In this document: positions 1-9,856 of the stretch, piece after piece
Layout of the letters: the number at the start of each line of letters is the position of its first letter
Position numbering within the stretch: position 1 is the first letter of the stretch
Source: Pseudonocardia sp. CNS-004
GTDB taxonomy: Bacteria > Actinomycetota > Actinomycetes > Mycobacteriales > Pseudonocardiaceae
Direction of reading: 5' to 3'
Assembly: GCA_001942185.1 (NCBI GenBank)
Contig: MKJV01000070.1
Coordinates: forward strand, 1 to 64,000
Length of the DNA stretch: 64,000 nucleotides
Made by a program: the position numbers and the translations under genes
The notes under the pieces: model-generated
Database searches by the model: none
Told to the model about the DNA's origin: nothing
What the model saw: only the letters and a program-made list of their open reading frames with translations

Positions 1-70
1 TTGCCGGCACGACCGGGTACGTCCAGTACAACGGCTCGTGCCGCGCCTTGCCAGGGACGATCTCGATCAC
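1..70 (-). CDS. Partial CDS, unknown product (5' end only)
   Basis: Only the first 23 codons lie in the window. A GTG at 70 overlaps the TGA of the Rrf2 gene in a GTGA arrangement, so the two are probably translationally coupled. The visible residues (MIEIVPGKARHEPLYWTYPV, then VPA) do not let me name a family. By position it would be the target or partner of the Rrf2 regulator. Confidence 0.5.
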   Translation of the reverse strand, partial: MIEIVPGKARHEPLYWTYPVVPA

Positions 71-540
71 GAAGCCCGCGGCCCGGGGCCTACAGGACAG
101 GCCCTATCCGGGAGCGCCCGCTCGCGGGTCACGGTCTCCTGCACCAGGTGGGCGATGGTCGTGCGGCCGAGCCGCTCCTCCATGGCCTGCTCCGCGTCGC
201 GGAACTCGCTCTCGAGCAGGGCCTGCATGTGCCGCCCGACCTCGCACGCCTCGCTGGGCGGATGGGCGTGCCGGGCCAGTACCGGACCGTCCTCCACGGC
301 GACGTACGCGTCGTGGAGGGTGATCTCCCGTGCGGGGAGGGCGAGGGTCCAGCCGCCGCCGCGCCCTTCGGTGGACCACACCAGGCCCGCGTCGCGCAGG
401 CTGCCGAGGATGCGGCGCACCAGAACCGGGTTGCTCGCCAGGCTGTCGGCGATCTCGGCGGACGTGAGCGAGCGGTCGTCCCAGCGGCCGAGCATCGTGA
501 GCGCGTGGATCGCGACCGCGCTCCTGCTGCTGAGACCCAC
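67..540 (-). CDS. Rrf2-family transcriptional regulator
   Basis: 157-residue winged-helix repressor of the Rrf2 family. The N-terminal part (residues 1-60) carries the family signature: SSRSAVAIHALTML, then SAEIADSLASNPVLVRRIL as the recognition region, then a GRGGGWTL wing. Only one cysteine (ACEVG, near residue 100) is present, so the three-Cys iron-sulfur site of IscR/NsrR is missing; it more likely resembles apo or ligand-sensing members. The GTG start at 540 is chosen because an AGGAGG lies just upstream on the minus strand, and residues further upstream are not family-like. It is divergent from glgP and its stop overlaps the start of the next, partial gene. Confidence 0.85.
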   Translation of the reverse strand: MGLSSRSAVAIHALTMLGRWDDRSLTSAEIADSLASNPVLVRRILGSLRDAGLVWSTEGRGGGWTLALPAREITLHDAYVAVEDGPVLARHAHPPSEACEVGRHMQALLESEFRDAEQAMEERLGRTTIAHLVQETVTRERALPDRACPVGPGPRAS

Positions 541-555
541 GTGCCCTCCTTCAAC

Positions 556-592
556 TGCAACCAAGCTAGTTATAGTTTTGATCGGGTGTCAA
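556..592 (-). promoter_or_regulatory. Promoter of the Rrf2 gene
   Basis: On the minus strand TTGACA (592 to 587) is followed after 18 bases by TAGCTT (568 to 563), a good sigma-70-type pair in an otherwise GC-rich region. The AT-rich spacer could also hold the Rrf2 operator (autoregulation is common in the family). The predicted leader to the GTG at 540 is about 15 bases and contains the AGGAGG. Confidence 0.5.
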
Positions 593-648
593 CCCGCCGC
601 GGCGAGGACTGGACCGATCCCGGTATCCATTCATCTAAGGTCTGCAGG

Positions 649-3188
649 GTGAAGGCGCTTCGCAGGTTCACCGTCCGGGCCCAGCTGCCCTCCGCGCTGG
701 CCCCGCTGCAGACCCTGGCCACCAATCTGCGGTGGACCTGGCACACCCCCACCCAGGACCTCTTCGCCACGCTCGACCCCGACGCGTGGGAGCGCGCGGG
801 GCACGACCCGGTGCGGCTGCTCGGCGAGATCTCGTCGGCCCGCTTCGGGGAGCTGGCCAAGGACGCCGAGACCGTCGTCACGATCCAGGAGCTGGCCGAG
901 GACCTCGCCCGCTACCTGCAGGAGCCGCGCTGGTACCAGCAGGAGCGCGAGGACGACCCGACGCTCCCGGCGGCGGTGGGCTACTTCTCGATGGAGTTCG
1001 GCGTCAGCGAGGTGCTGCCGAACTACTCCGGTGGGCTGGGCGTCCTCGCGGGCGACCACCTCAAGGCCGCCTCCGACCTCGGCGTACCGCTGATCGGCGT
1101 CGGGCTGCTCTACCGCTCCGGCTACTTCCGCCAGTCGCTCTCGCTCGACGGCTGGCAGCTCGAGCACTACCCGGTGCTCGACCCGCAGGGCCTCCCGCTC
1201 CAGCTCCTCCTCGACGCCGCGGGCGAGCCGGTGCTCGTCGAGGTGGCCATGCCGGGCGGGCGCACGCTCAAGTCCCGCGTCTGGCAGGCCACCGCCGGGC
1301 GGGTGCCGCTGCTCCTGCTCGACTCCGACATCGAGGAGAACGAGCCCGACCTGCGCGGCGTCACCGACCGCCTCTACGGCGGCGACCAGGACCACCGGAT
1401 CAAGCAGGAGATCCTCGTCGGCATCGGCGGAGTGCGTGCCGTGCGCGCGTTCTGCGCGGCCACCGGGCACCCGGCCCCCGAGGTGTTCCACACCAACGAG
1501 GGACACGCGGGCTACCTCGGGCTGGAGCGCATCCGCGAACTCCAGGAGCACGACGGCCTGTCGTTCGACGAGGCCGTGGCCGCGGTCCGCGCCGGCACCG
1601 TCTTCACCACGCACACCCCGGTGCCCGCCGGCATCGACCGGTTCCCGATCGACCTCGTGCGGCACTACTTCTCCGACCAGATGCTCCCCGGTGTCCCCGT
1701 CGACCGGGTGCTCGCGCTCGGCGCGGAGGACAACCCCAACATGTTCAACATGGCGCACATGGGCCTGCGGCTCGCCCAGCGCGCCAACGGCGTCTCGCAG
1801 CTGCACGGCGCCGTCTCGCGGGGCATGTTCGGGAAGCTGTGGGAGGGCTTCGACACCGACGAGGTGCCGATCGGCTCGGTCACCAACGGCGTGCACGGGG
1901 CCACCTGGGAGGCCCGCGAGGTCACCGCGCTCCTCGGCGACGCGGGGCACGTCACGCACACACCGCCCGACTCGGTCACCGACGAGATGCTGTGGGACCT
2001 GCGCGGGGCGCTGCGGGCCCGGCTGGTGTCCGAGGTGCGCCGCCGGGTGCGGGAGGCCTGGCTGCAGCGCGGCGCGTCCACGCCGGAGCTGTCCTGGACC
2101 GACCACGTCTTCGACCCCGAGGTGCTGACCGTCGGTTCGCCCGTCGCGTGCCCACCTACAAGCGGCTCACGCTGATGCTGCGCGACAAGGACCGGCTGCG
2201 CGACCTGCTGCTCGACCCGCACCGGCCGGTGCAGCTCGTCGTCGCGGGCAAGAGCCACCCCGCCGACGACGGTGGCAAGGCGCTGATCCAGGAGATCGTC
2301 CGGTTCGCCGACGACCCCGCGGTGCGCCACCGCATCGTGTTCCTGCCCGACTACGACATGTCGATGGCGCGCTACCTGTACTGGGGCTGCGACGTCTGGC
2401 TCAACAACCCGCTCCGCCCGTTGGAGGCGTGCGGCACGTCGGGCATGAAGTCGGCGCTGAACGGCGGGCTCAACCTGTCGATCCGTGACGGCTGGTGGGA
2501 CGAGTTCTACGACGGCGCCAACGGCTGGGCCATCCCCACCGCCGACGGCATCGAGGACCCGGTGCGGCGCGACGACCTCGAGGCCAACGCGCTCTACGAG
2601 CTGCTCGCCACCCAGGTCGCGCCCGCGTTCTACGAGCGGGCGGGCGGCGTGCCGCCGCGTTGGGTCGAGCTCGTGCGCCACACGCTCACCACGCTCCGCC
2701 CGCAGGTGCAGGCCACCCGGATGGTCCGCGAGTACGTCGAGGACTGGTACGCCCCGGCGGCCCGGGCGGCGGGCCGGATCTCGGCCGACGAGTTCCGCCC
2801 CGCCCGGGAGCTGGCCGCCTACCGGTCGCGGCTCAACGCGTCGTGGTCGCAGGTGGAGATCACCGGCGTCGACGCGTCCGGGCTGCCGGACACGCCGGAG
2901 GTCGGCGTGCCGATGACGGTGCGCGCGTCGGTGCAGCTGGCCGGGCTCGCCCCGGACGACGTCACCGTGGAGGCCGTGATCGGGCGGGTCGGCGAGTCCG
3001 ACGACCTCGCCGACGCAGTCACCGTCGCCATGGAGCACGTCGGTGCCGCGGACGGGATGGGCGAGCGGTTCGAGTCGGTGGTCAAGCTGCCGCACGCCGG
3101 GCTCACCGGCTACACCGTGCGGGTGCTGCCGGCCCACCCGCAGCTGGCGTCGTCCGCCGAGCTGGCCAAGATCGTCCTGCCGGGCTGA
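649..3188 (+). CDS. glgP: Alpha-glucan (glycogen/maltodextrin) phosphorylase, frameshifted
   Basis: PLP-dependent phosphorylase releasing glucose-1-phosphate from alpha-1,4-glucans. The N-terminal domain is the DUF3417 type of actinobacterial GlgP (FTVRAQLPSALAPLQTLATN), followed by the glycosyltransferase-35 fold. The PLP site CGTSGMKSALNGG has its lysine at about residue 600. About 846 residues once corrected, a normal length for this subfamily. One base seems lost near 2135 (GTCGG before TTCGCC, where GTCGGG would restore LTVGFARRVPTYKR); the protein is otherwise intact, so error is more likely than decay. The GTG at 649 is preferred because family homology starts there. The 3' end overlaps the convergent HTH gene by 79 bases. 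Confidence 0.9.
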
Positions 3189-3955
3189 CTCGCGTCGGGT
3201 GGGCTGAACACGGTCAACCGCAGCGCGGGATCGTCGGTGGGCCGCAGGGTCACGTACTCGTACGCCACCGGGCCGCCGGGCAGGTGGAGCACCTTGCGGC
3301 CCGATCCCGCGACGGCGACCCGGTGCTCGTCCCACCACCCGGCGAGTTCGGGACAGCCCGTGCGGAGACGCTCGGACAGGGCGGTGAACGCCGGATCCGG
3401 CCCGGCCAGGTCGTGGGCCGCCCGGAACTGGGCGACGGCGTGCCGCGCCACCTCGGCCCACCCGGCGCCGAACAGCGAGCGTGCGGCGGGGTCGAGGAGC
3501 AGGTACACGAGGATGTTGCGGTCCTCCACGGGCGCCGCATCGAAGTCGGTCACCAGCTCGGCGGCCGCGGCGTTCCAGACGAGGACGTCCCACCGCCGCC
3601 CGGTGACGTACGCGGGCCGGTCGAGCGTCTCCACCAGCATCTTCAGGCCGTCGGGCACGGTCTCCCGGTGGAAGGCGGGCGGCGTCCCGGCGTCGGCCAG
3701 CGCCCGCAGGTGACGCCGGTCGGTGTCGTCGAGCCGCAGCGCTCCGGCCAGCGCATCGACGGTCTGCGGCGAGGGGTGGACGGGCCGCCCCTGCTCCAGG
3801 CGGATGTACCAGTCGACGCCGATCCCGGCGAGCTCGGCGACCTCCTCGCGGCGCAGGCCCGGTGTGCGGCGCCGCCGGCGCAGCGGCAGCCCGACCGCCT
3901 CCGGGGAGAGCCGCTCGCGGCGCGACCGCAGGAACTCGCCGAGCTGCTCGGGCAC
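3110..3955 (-). CDS. XRE-family regulator with MmyB-like ligand-binding domain
   Basis: Helix-turn-helix protein: residues about 1-75 contain the XRE domain (TPGLRREEVAELAGIGVDWY, then LEQGR), followed by an MmyB-like C-terminal domain with the typical RRWDVLVWNAAA and GGWDEH-like (AGWWDEHRV) segments. This family usually represses a neighbouring oxidoreductase gene and binds a small ligand or fatty-acid-like effector. The divergent MDR oxidoreductase begins 80 bases away, which fits. Start GTG 3955 (VPEQLGEFLRSRRERL) matches the usual N-terminus; upstream alternatives at 4003 and 4036 exist. The 3' end runs 79 bases into the end of glgP, and a lost stop codon through a base error there cannot be excluded. 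Confidence 0.82.
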   Translation of the reverse strand: MPEQLGEFLRSRRERLSPEAVGLPLRRRRRTPGLRREEVAELAGIGVDWYIRLEQGRPVHPSPQTVDALAGALRLDDTDRRHLRALADAGTPPAFHRETVPDGLKMLVETLDRPAYVTGRRWDVLVWNAAAAELVTDFDAAPVEDRNILVYLLLDPAARSLFGAGWAEVARHAVAQFRAAHDLAGPDPAFTALSERLRTGCPELAGWWDEHRVAVAGSGRKVLHLPGGPVAYEYVTLRPTDDPALRLTVFSPPDASQPGRTILASSADDASCGWAGSTRTV

Positions 3956-4034
3956 CCCACCAGGGTAGGACCGCGCCGTCCCAGGCTCGTGCCGGTCCTT
4001 CATCCGATCCGCGGCGGAATCGAGCATCGAGATC

Positions 4035-5105
4035 ATGAGAGCCGCCGTCCTCGAGTCCTTCGGAAGCCCGCTCACCGTGCGCGAGGTGCCCGATCCGGTA
4101 CCCGGCACCGGGGAGGTGGTGGTCGACGTCGCGGCGGCGGGCGTGTTGCCCTACGCCGCCGAGGTGTTCAGCGGCGAGCGGAACTACCTGCTCAGCCTGC
4201 CCGCGGTCCCGGGGGTGGGCGCGGTCGGCAGGGTCCGGTCCGTCGGGCCGGACGCCACCCGGCTGAGCCCCGGCGACTGGGTGCTCTGCGATCCGGCGAT
4301 CCGTTCGCGCGACGACGCGCTCACCCCGGACATCGTGCTGCAGGGGTGGAGCGCCCGCGGCGAGGGCGGGCTGGCGCTGGAGCGCTACTACGGGCGTGGC
4401 TCGTTCGCGGAGCGGCTGCTCGTGCCGACCGAGAACGCGGCACCACTCGGGCCGATCGACCCCGCCGACGCGGGCCGGTGGTGCGCGCTGCACGTGTGCA
4501 CGGTGCCGTACGGCGGGCTGCACGCCGTCGGGCTGCAGCCGGGGGAGACCGTCCTGGTCAGCGGGGCGACCGGCAACTTCGGAAGCGTCGGCGTGGCGAC
4601 GGCGCTCGCGATGGGGGCCGGTGTCGTCGTCGCACCGGGGCGCAACGCCACGATGCTCGCCGAGCTGGAGAAGCGGTTCGGCCCCCGGGTGCGGACCGTC
4701 GAGCTCACCGGGGAGGAGGACACCGAGCGGATGCGGGCGGCCGCGGGACCGGTCGACGTCGTGCTGGACCTGCTGCCGCCGTCGGCCCCGGCGTCCGCGG
4801 TGCGGTCTGCGGTGATGGCGGTCCGCGAGTACGGCCGGGTCGTGCTGATGGGCGGGGTCGGCATGCTCGGGGGCGCCGACCTCGCGCTGCCGTACCCGTG
4901 GCTGATGCGCAACTCGGTGACCGTGCGCGGGCAGTGGATGCACCGGCGCGAGGCCGTCGGCCGGGTGATCGCGCTGGCCAGGGCGGGCCTGCTCGACCTG
5001 GCCGGGTTCGCGGTGACCGAGTTCGCGCTCGACGACGTGGAGGCGGCGGTGCGGGTCGCCGCGGATCGCGGCGGCCGCTTCCGGCTCACCGTGCTCCGCC
5101 CCTGA
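4035..5105 (+). CDS. Medium-chain dehydrogenase/reductase (quinone oxidoreductase-like)
   Basis: 356-residue MDR-superfamily protein. The N-terminal GroES-like domain begins MRAAVLESFGSPLTV; the Rossmann domain has the NAD(P) motif VSGATGNFGSVGVATALA around residue 175-195. The structural-zinc cysteine cluster of classical alcohol dehydrogenases is absent, so a zinc-independent quinone or enone reductase is more likely. Substrate unknown. It is transcribed divergently from the XRE/MmyB regulator, its likely controller, and ends 6 bases from the convergent TetR gene. Confidence 0.82.
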   Translation: MRAAVLESFGSPLTVREVPDPVPGTGEVVVDVAAAGVLPYAAEVFSGERNYLLSLPAVPGVGAVGRVRSVGPDATRLSPGDWVLCDPAIRSRDDALTPDIVLQGWSARGEGGLALERYYGRGSFAERLLVPTENAAPLGPIDPADAGRWCALHVCTVPYGGLHAVGLQPGETVLVSGATGNFGSVGVATALAMGAGVVVAPGRNATMLAELEKRFGPRVRTVELTGEEDTERMRAAAGPVDVVLDLLPPSAPASAVRSAVMAVREYGRVVLMGGVGMLGGADLALPYPWLMRNSVTVRGQWMHRREAVGRVIALARAGLLDLAGFAVTEFALDDVEAAVRVAADRGGRFRLTVLRP

Positions 5106-5111
5106 TCCGCG

Positions 5112-5906
5112 TCACGGCCGCGGCATCTGCAACAGCGGGATCACCACCTCGTCCGCGATCTCGACCAGCACCTCGTCCGCGATCGGGACGCCGCGGGTGA
5201 TGAAGTGGTGGCGCACCATCGCGTGGCCGGCCTCCAGGCGGCGCTCGGTCAGCGCGGCGGGGTCGGCCTCGCCGCGCGCAACCGCGCGCCGGGCGATCTC
5301 GCGCATGCCGATCTGGCTGGCGCCACGGGCGTAGGTGCGCACGCGGCGCGCCAGCTCGGGGTCGCCGAGCGCGTCGCTCAGCACGCCGCCCAGCGCCAGG
5401 CCGGCAGGCCCGGCCAGCTGCTCGGCCACCGCGCGCATCATGGCGAGCAGGTCGCCGCGCAGGCTGCCCGTGTCCGGAGGGGACGCCGCGTTCGGGAAGA
5501 CGTGGTACACGGCGTCCATCACCAGCTCGACCTTGCTCGGCCAGCGCCGGTACACCGACGCCTTGCTCGCCCCCGCGCGCTCGGCCACCCGCTCCATCGA
5601 CAGCCGCCCGTAACCCGCCTCGGTGAGCTCCGCGAGCACCGCCTCGAGAATGGCGGACTCCAGGGCCGCCCCGCGCCTGCGTGGCCGCTTCCGATGATCT
5701 GTGTCCGATCGCCTCCGCTGCGCTACGGCGGGCTCGCGGGCCTTCGAGGCACCGACCTGCTCCCCCGGTGCTCGGTCGCTCGTTCCTCGCTCCCTGTGCG
5801 CCTCCTCCGCAGGTCGGCGCCGGCCCGCGAGCGCGTCTGATTGCCTCGATCCCGCTCCAGCGGGTTCCGGGGCCTTCGAGGAGCCTGGGCGGGCTGTCGT
5901 GGTCAC
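5112..5906 (-). CDS. TetR-family regulator with repeat-derived N-terminal extension
   Basis: The conserved TetR part starts near 5675 (AALESAILEAVLAELTEAGY) with the HTH MERVAERAGASKASVYRRWP and a C-terminal ligand domain. No ATG or GTG with a ribosome site lies directly before this core. The first good start is the GTG at 5906, which overlaps the stop of the PEP-utilizing gene (GTGA), giving 264 residues with about 75 extra, low-complexity residues (two related segments, SSKAPEPAGAGSRQSD and ASKAREPAVAQRRRSD). The extension is encoded by an inverted-repeat-like segment (about 5700-5900) that looks like inserted intergenic DNA. Likely represses the operon it ends; the palindrome at 9857-9887 is a candidate site. 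Confidence 0.75.
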   Translation of the reverse strand: MTTTARPGSSKAPEPAGAGSRQSDALAGRRRPAEEAHRERGTSDRAPGEQVGASKAREPAVAQRRRSDTDHRKRPRRRGAALESAILEAVLAELTEAGYGRLSMERVAERAGASKASVYRRWPSKVELVMDAVYHVFPNAASPPDTGSLRGDLLAMMRAVAEQLAGPAGLALGGVLSDALGDPELARRVRTYARGASQIGMREIARRAVARGEADPAALTERRLEAGHAMVRHHFITRGVPIADEVLVEIADEVVIPLLQMPRP

Positions 5907-8401
5907 GATGCGGGACCGCCCGCGGTCGTGACCCGGCCGGTGTCGCCGTCGACCGTGACGGCCTGGCCGTCGGTCAGCGTGGCCGTACCGGTCGCGGTGG
6001 CCATGACGGCCGGGATGCCGTACTCGCGGGCGACGATCGCGGCATGCGACCCGATGCCCCCGGTGTCCACGACCACGGCGCACGCGCGCTGGAAGAGCGG
6101 TGTCCACGACGGGTTCGTGTTCGGGCAGACCAGCACGTCACCGCCCTGCAGGCGGCCGAACTCGGAGGTGTCGCGGATCACCCGGACCGGCCCGGTCGCC
6201 TGCCCACCGCTGGCCGGGACACCGCGGACCAGTGCGGTGCCGTCGTCCGCCCGGCCCGCGTAGAGCGTCGACGGCGCGATGAGCGGCACCCCGGCCAGCT
6301 CGGCCCGTCGCGCCGAGCGGCGGCGTGCCGTGGCCCGCACGCGCTCGGCGTCGGCCGGGGCGAGCGTGGCCGGGTCGTCGAGGGTTTCCAGCTCCGGGAG
6401 TCGCAGGTGCATGACGTCGTCCGCGTCGCCCAGCACCCCGGCGACGGCGAGCCGCCTGCCCGCTTCCAGCACGGCGCGCCGTACGACCGGCAGGGTCCGC
6501 GTGCCGTGGAAGTGGGTGTCCTCGCGGAACGCGATGCCGGCGCGGGCGCCGGCCACGAGCCGCCGCACCCGTGCCGCCGATCGGGTCAGGCGCACGAGGG
6601 GGTGGGTGAGCAGCCGCTGTTCGGCCCGTTCGGCGCGGTCCGCGAGCGGCGCCTGCGGTGCGTCGGCCACCAGCACCTTCACCATGCCGAGCACCGTAGC
6701 CGGGGACTCCCCCCACGTCGGCGCGGACATCAGCAGCGCGCTCGCCGTCTCGCGGTGGCCGTACTCCTCGGCGAACCGCGCCAGCGCGCCCCGGAAGTCG
6801 GCGAACGCGGGGTCGTGGGCGATCCGGTCGGCGAGCGCCTGCGGTTCGAGCCCGAACACCGCGCGCAACGCCCCGTCGGCGCGCACGTGCTCGGCGAGGT
6901 CCGCGAGCGCGCGGTTGGCGTCCTCCGTGCGGGTGCCGGTGCCGGTGGTCAGACCAGTGAGGTTGTGGCGGCCCAGCAGCGTCTGCAGCAGCCGCAGCCG
7001 GACCAGGTCGGCCCCGCACCGGGGCAGGTAGTCCACCCGCAGGTCGGTGATGGCGTCCATCACCTCGAACGCGCGGCCGGGCAGGGCGATCAGCTCGGCC
7101 CAGGCCAGCGGGCGGACGTCGAGCGCGGCGAGCTCGCGCGCCTCCCGGTCGAAGCGGCGGAACCGGGGGTCGCCGGTCCACTCCGCGGGCCGGAAGCGCC
7201 GGATCCGCGGCAGGTTCCGGGCGGGCGCGGTGAGCACCGCCCGCGTGGGGCGCGGCTGCGGCGGGACGAACCGGTCCACGACGCCGTCGGTCTCGGGGAG
7301 GACGTCGGCGAGGTCGACGTGCAGGCCGCCGATCTCGGCCACCATGCGCCGGACCATCCGGCCAACCCCGCGTTCCAGCCAACCGCTCGTGTCCATCGGG
7401 TAGGGCCGGACCGGGAGCATCTCGAGGAACTGCGGACCGGTGAAGCGCTGGATCCGGGAGAGATGGACGGGTGGTGGCGGTAGCGCCGTCATCGGGCGGG
7501 CCTGCACCAACCGGACCTCGCCGTCGGCCCACGCCCACTCCACGTCCTGCGGACGGCCGAAGTGGGCGGCCACCTTCCTCGCGAGGGCGGCCAGCTCGGC
7601 GAGCACCGCGTCCGGGAGCTCCTCGTGCACCTCGCCGGTGCACTGCTCGACGCCGCCGCCCGCGACCCCGCGCACCACGACCTCCCGCCGCCCGCGCCGC
7701 CGCTCCCGCACGTTCCCGTCGGCGTCGAGGACGTAGTGGTCGGGCGTGACCAGACCGGACACCACGGCCTCGCCGAGCCCGCTGCTCGCGTCGACCACGA
7801 CCTCGTCCCGGGCCCCGCTCACCGGGTTGGCCGTGAACAGCACGCCCGCGAACGCGGCAGGCACCATCCGCTGCACCACGACCGCGATCCGGACGCCTGC
7901 CGGGTCGATGTCGCGGCGCGCCCGGTAGGCGATCGCGCGCTCGGTCCACAGCGACCCCCAGCAGCGGCGGACCGCGTCGATCAGCGCGTCCGGGCCGACG
8001 ATGTTGAGGTAGGTGTCCTGCTGGCCGGCGAAGGCGGCGCCCGGCAGGTCCTCCGCGGTGGCGCTGGACCTGACGGCCACGGGTCCGCTCCCGAGCAGCG
8101 CGTAGGCGTCGAGGATCGCCGTGCGCAGCGCGTCGGGGACGTCGACGGTGGCGAATGCGGCCCGCAGGGCGGCACCGCCGTCCTCCGCCGCGGTGGCGAG
8201 GGCCGGGCCCAGGCGGGCGTGCGCCGCGACGGCCGCGTAGGCGTCGGTGGTGATCACGACGCCGTCGGGCACCGGGAGCCCGGCGCGGACCAGCTCGCCG
8301 AGGTTGGCGCCCTTGCCGCCCGCGGCCGCGAGGTCGTCGCGGCCGATGGCGGACAGCGGGAGCACGAACCCCGTGGCGGGGCGGGTGGGGGCGTGGGTCA
8401 T
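5903..8401 (-). CDS. PEP/pyruvate-binding, PEP-utilizing enzyme (rifampin phosphotransferase-like)
   Basis: 832 residues with three parts: an N-terminal PPDK/PEP-synthase ATP-grasp domain (GGKGANLGELVRAGLPVPDG, then AVRSSATAEDLPGAAFAGQQ), a divergent central region, and a C-terminal swivelling phosphohistidine domain (TGGIGSHAAIVAREYG, His about residue 786). There is no PEP-binding TIM barrel at the C-terminus, so this is not PEP synthase itself. The layout matches rifampin phosphotransferase and related antibiotic- or metabolite-phosphorylating enzymes, and the neighbours (DHA2 exporter 15 bases upstream, TetR overlapping downstream) suit a resistance or detoxification operon. Substrate is not provable here. 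Start ATG 8401 has a strong AAGGAGG. Confidence 0.8.
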   Translation of the reverse strand: MTHAPTRPATGFVLPLSAIGRDDLAAAGGKGANLGELVRAGLPVPDGVVITTDAYAAVAAHARLGPALATAAEDGGAALRAAFATVDVPDALRTAILDAYALLGSGPVAVRSSATAEDLPGAAFAGQQDTYLNIVGPDALIDAVRRCWGSLWTERAIAYRARRDIDPAGVRIAVVVQRMVPAAFAGVLFTANPVSGARDEVVVDASSGLGEAVVSGLVTPDHYVLDADGNVRERRRGRREVVVRGVAGGGVEQCTGEVHEELPDAVLAELAALARKVAAHFGRPQDVEWAWADGEVRLVQARPMTALPPPPVHLSRIQRFTGPQFLEMLPVRPYPMDTSGWLERGVGRMVRRMVAEIGGLHVDLADVLPETDGVVDRFVPPQPRPTRAVLTAPARNLPRIRRFRPAEWTGDPRFRRFDREARELAALDVRPLAWAELIALPGRAFEVMDAITDLRVDYLPRCGADLVRLRLLQTLLGRHNLTGLTTGTGTRTEDANRALADLAEHVRADGALRAVFGLEPQALADRIAHDPAFADFRGALARFAEEYGHRETASALLMSAPTWGESPATVLGMVKVLVADAPQAPLADRAERAEQRLLTHPLVRLTRSAARVRRLVAGARAGIAFREDTHFHGTRTLPVVRRAVLEAGRRLAVAGVLGDADDVMHLRLPELETLDDPATLAPADAERVRATARRRSARRAELAGVPLIAPSTLYAGRADDGTALVRGVPASGGQATGPVRVIRDTSEFGRLQGGDVLVCPNTNPSWTPLFQRACAVVVDTGGIGSHAAIVAREYGIPAVMATATGTATLTDGQAVTVDGDTGRVTTAGGPAS

Positions 8402-8416
8402 CAGGCCCTCCTTTCC

Positions 8417-9847
8417 TCAGGATCTGACGTGCGCGGTCTCGCGCAGGGGGTGAGCCGGGAGTGCGATGGCCAGCACGCAGGCCAGCGCGAGCAGCGGAGC
8501 GACGTAGCCGAACACGGGCGCGGCGGCCGTGGCGAAGGCCTCGCGCACGGTGTCGGGCAGGTGGGCGAGCTGCTCCGGGGAGAGCGTGGTGGCGACGCGC
8601 GGGTCGGTGCCCGCGGGGAGCGCCGCGGCGAAGCGGGACGTGATCAGGGCGCCGACCACGGCGACTCCGACGCTCGCGCCGATCTGGCGCACGAACGTCA
8701 CCGCGGAGGTGGCAGCCCCGAGGTCTCGGTGCTCGGCCCCGTTCTGCGCCACGAGCACCATCACCTGCATCACCAACCCGACGCCCACGCCGACGAGCAG
8801 CAGCGCGGCGAGCACCAGGGGGATCGGTGTCTCCCGTCCGACGGTGCCCAGCAGGGCCAGCCCGAGCGTCGCCACGGCCGTGCCGGCGACGGGGAACGCC
8901 TTGTAGCGGCCGGTGCGTGTGATGATCCGGCCGGACGCGACCGTGGCGGTGAGGACGCCCACCATCAGCACCGTGACCACGAGGGCGGCCTGCGTGGCCG
9001 AGATGCCCCTCGCCACCTGGAGGAACGCCGGCAGGTAGCTGACCGTGCCGAACAGGGCGAAGCCGACGAGCACGCTGATGGCCGTCGGGATCGCGATCGA
9101 GCGGGTGCGGAACAGCCGCAGCGGCAGCACCGGATCGGCGGCCCGGCGGGCCGTCAGGAGCCAGCAGGCGGCGGCGAGCACGGTGGCCGCCCCGACCAGC
9201 GGGGCGAGGTCGCCGGGACCGCTGCCGAGCAGGACGACACCCGTGACGGTGAGCGCGAGCAGCAGCGCGCCGAGCACGTCGAACGGTGGGCGCCGCGCCG
9301 GCGCGGGCAGCTGCAACGTACGGATCACGACGACCAGCGCGACCACGCCGAGCGGCGGGTGGATCGCGAAGATCCAGCGCCACGTGAGGTGGTCGACGGC
9401 GAGGCCACCCAGCACCGGCCCACCCACGGCCGCGACGGCGTACACGCCGCCGAGCAGGCCGAGGTAACGCCCGCGTTCGCGCGGGCTCACCACCTCGCCG
9501 AGCACCGCCTGGGCGCCGATCATGAGCCCGCCGCCGCCCGCGCCCTGCAGCACCCGCCAGGCCACGAGCTGGGGCATCGACGTCGCCGTGGCGCACAGGA
9601 CGGCGCCGAGCACGAAGACACCGATCGCGCCGAGCAGCACCGGTTTGCGCCCGAACCGGTCTCCGAGCTTGCCGTGCAGCGGCATCGAGACGGTGGCGGC
9701 CGCCAGGTACGCCGTGAGGACCGCGGGCATGAGGTCGAGCCGGCCCAGGTCGGCGGCCACGGCGGGCAGCGCGGGCGCCATCGCGGTCTGGTCGAGGGCA
9801 CCGAGCAGCATCACGAGCGTGAGCCCCGGCAGCACGCGGCGCGCCAT
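8417..9847 (-). CDS. DHA2-family MFS drug exporter
   Basis: 476-residue EmrB/QacA-type transporter, about 14 hydrophobic segments, with the loop 2-3 motif GKLGDRFGRKPVLL and the DHA2 motif C region (GPVLGGLAVDHLTWRWIFAI). It exports drugs or other amphiphiles using the proton gradient. The ATG at 9847 (MARRVLPG) is chosen over the one at 9862 because GGAGGG sits 8 bases before it. First gene of an operon with the PEP-utilizing enzyme and TetR regulator; a perfect-arm palindrome covers its ribosome site and upstream region. Confidence 0.88.
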   Translation of the reverse strand: MARRVLPGLTLVMLLGALDQTAMAPALPAVAADLGRLDLMPAVLTAYLAAATVSMPLHGKLGDRFGRKPVLLGAIGVFVLGAVLCATATSMPQLVAWRVLQGAGGGGLMIGAQAVLGEVVSPRERGRYLGLLGGVYAVAAVGGPVLGGLAVDHLTWRWIFAIHPPLGVVALVVVIRTLQLPAPARRPPFDVLGALLLALTVTGVVLLGSGPGDLAPLVGAATVLAAACWLLTARRAADPVLPLRLFRTRSIAIPTAISVLVGFALFGTVSYLPAFLQVARGISATQAALVVTVLMVGVLTATVASGRIITRTGRYKAFPVAGTAVATLGLALLGTVGRETPIPLVLAALLLVGVGVGLVMQVMVLVAQNGAEHRDLGAATSAVTFVRQIGASVGVAVVGALITSRFAAALPAGTDPRVATTLSPEQLAHLPDTVREAFATAAAPVFGYVAPLLALACVLAIALPAHPLRETAHVRS

Positions 9848-9856
9848 CCCCGATCC

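Noticed and set aside
1-648. Coding sequence upstream of glgP in the same frame
   Set aside because: The open frame covers the Rrf2 gene antisense and its promoter; GlgP homology begins at the GTG at 649.
631-2106. Long minus-strand reading frame inside glgP
   Set aside because: A shadow of the strong codon bias of glgP; composition is not protein-like and no family is matched. The same applies to most long antisense frames in this window.
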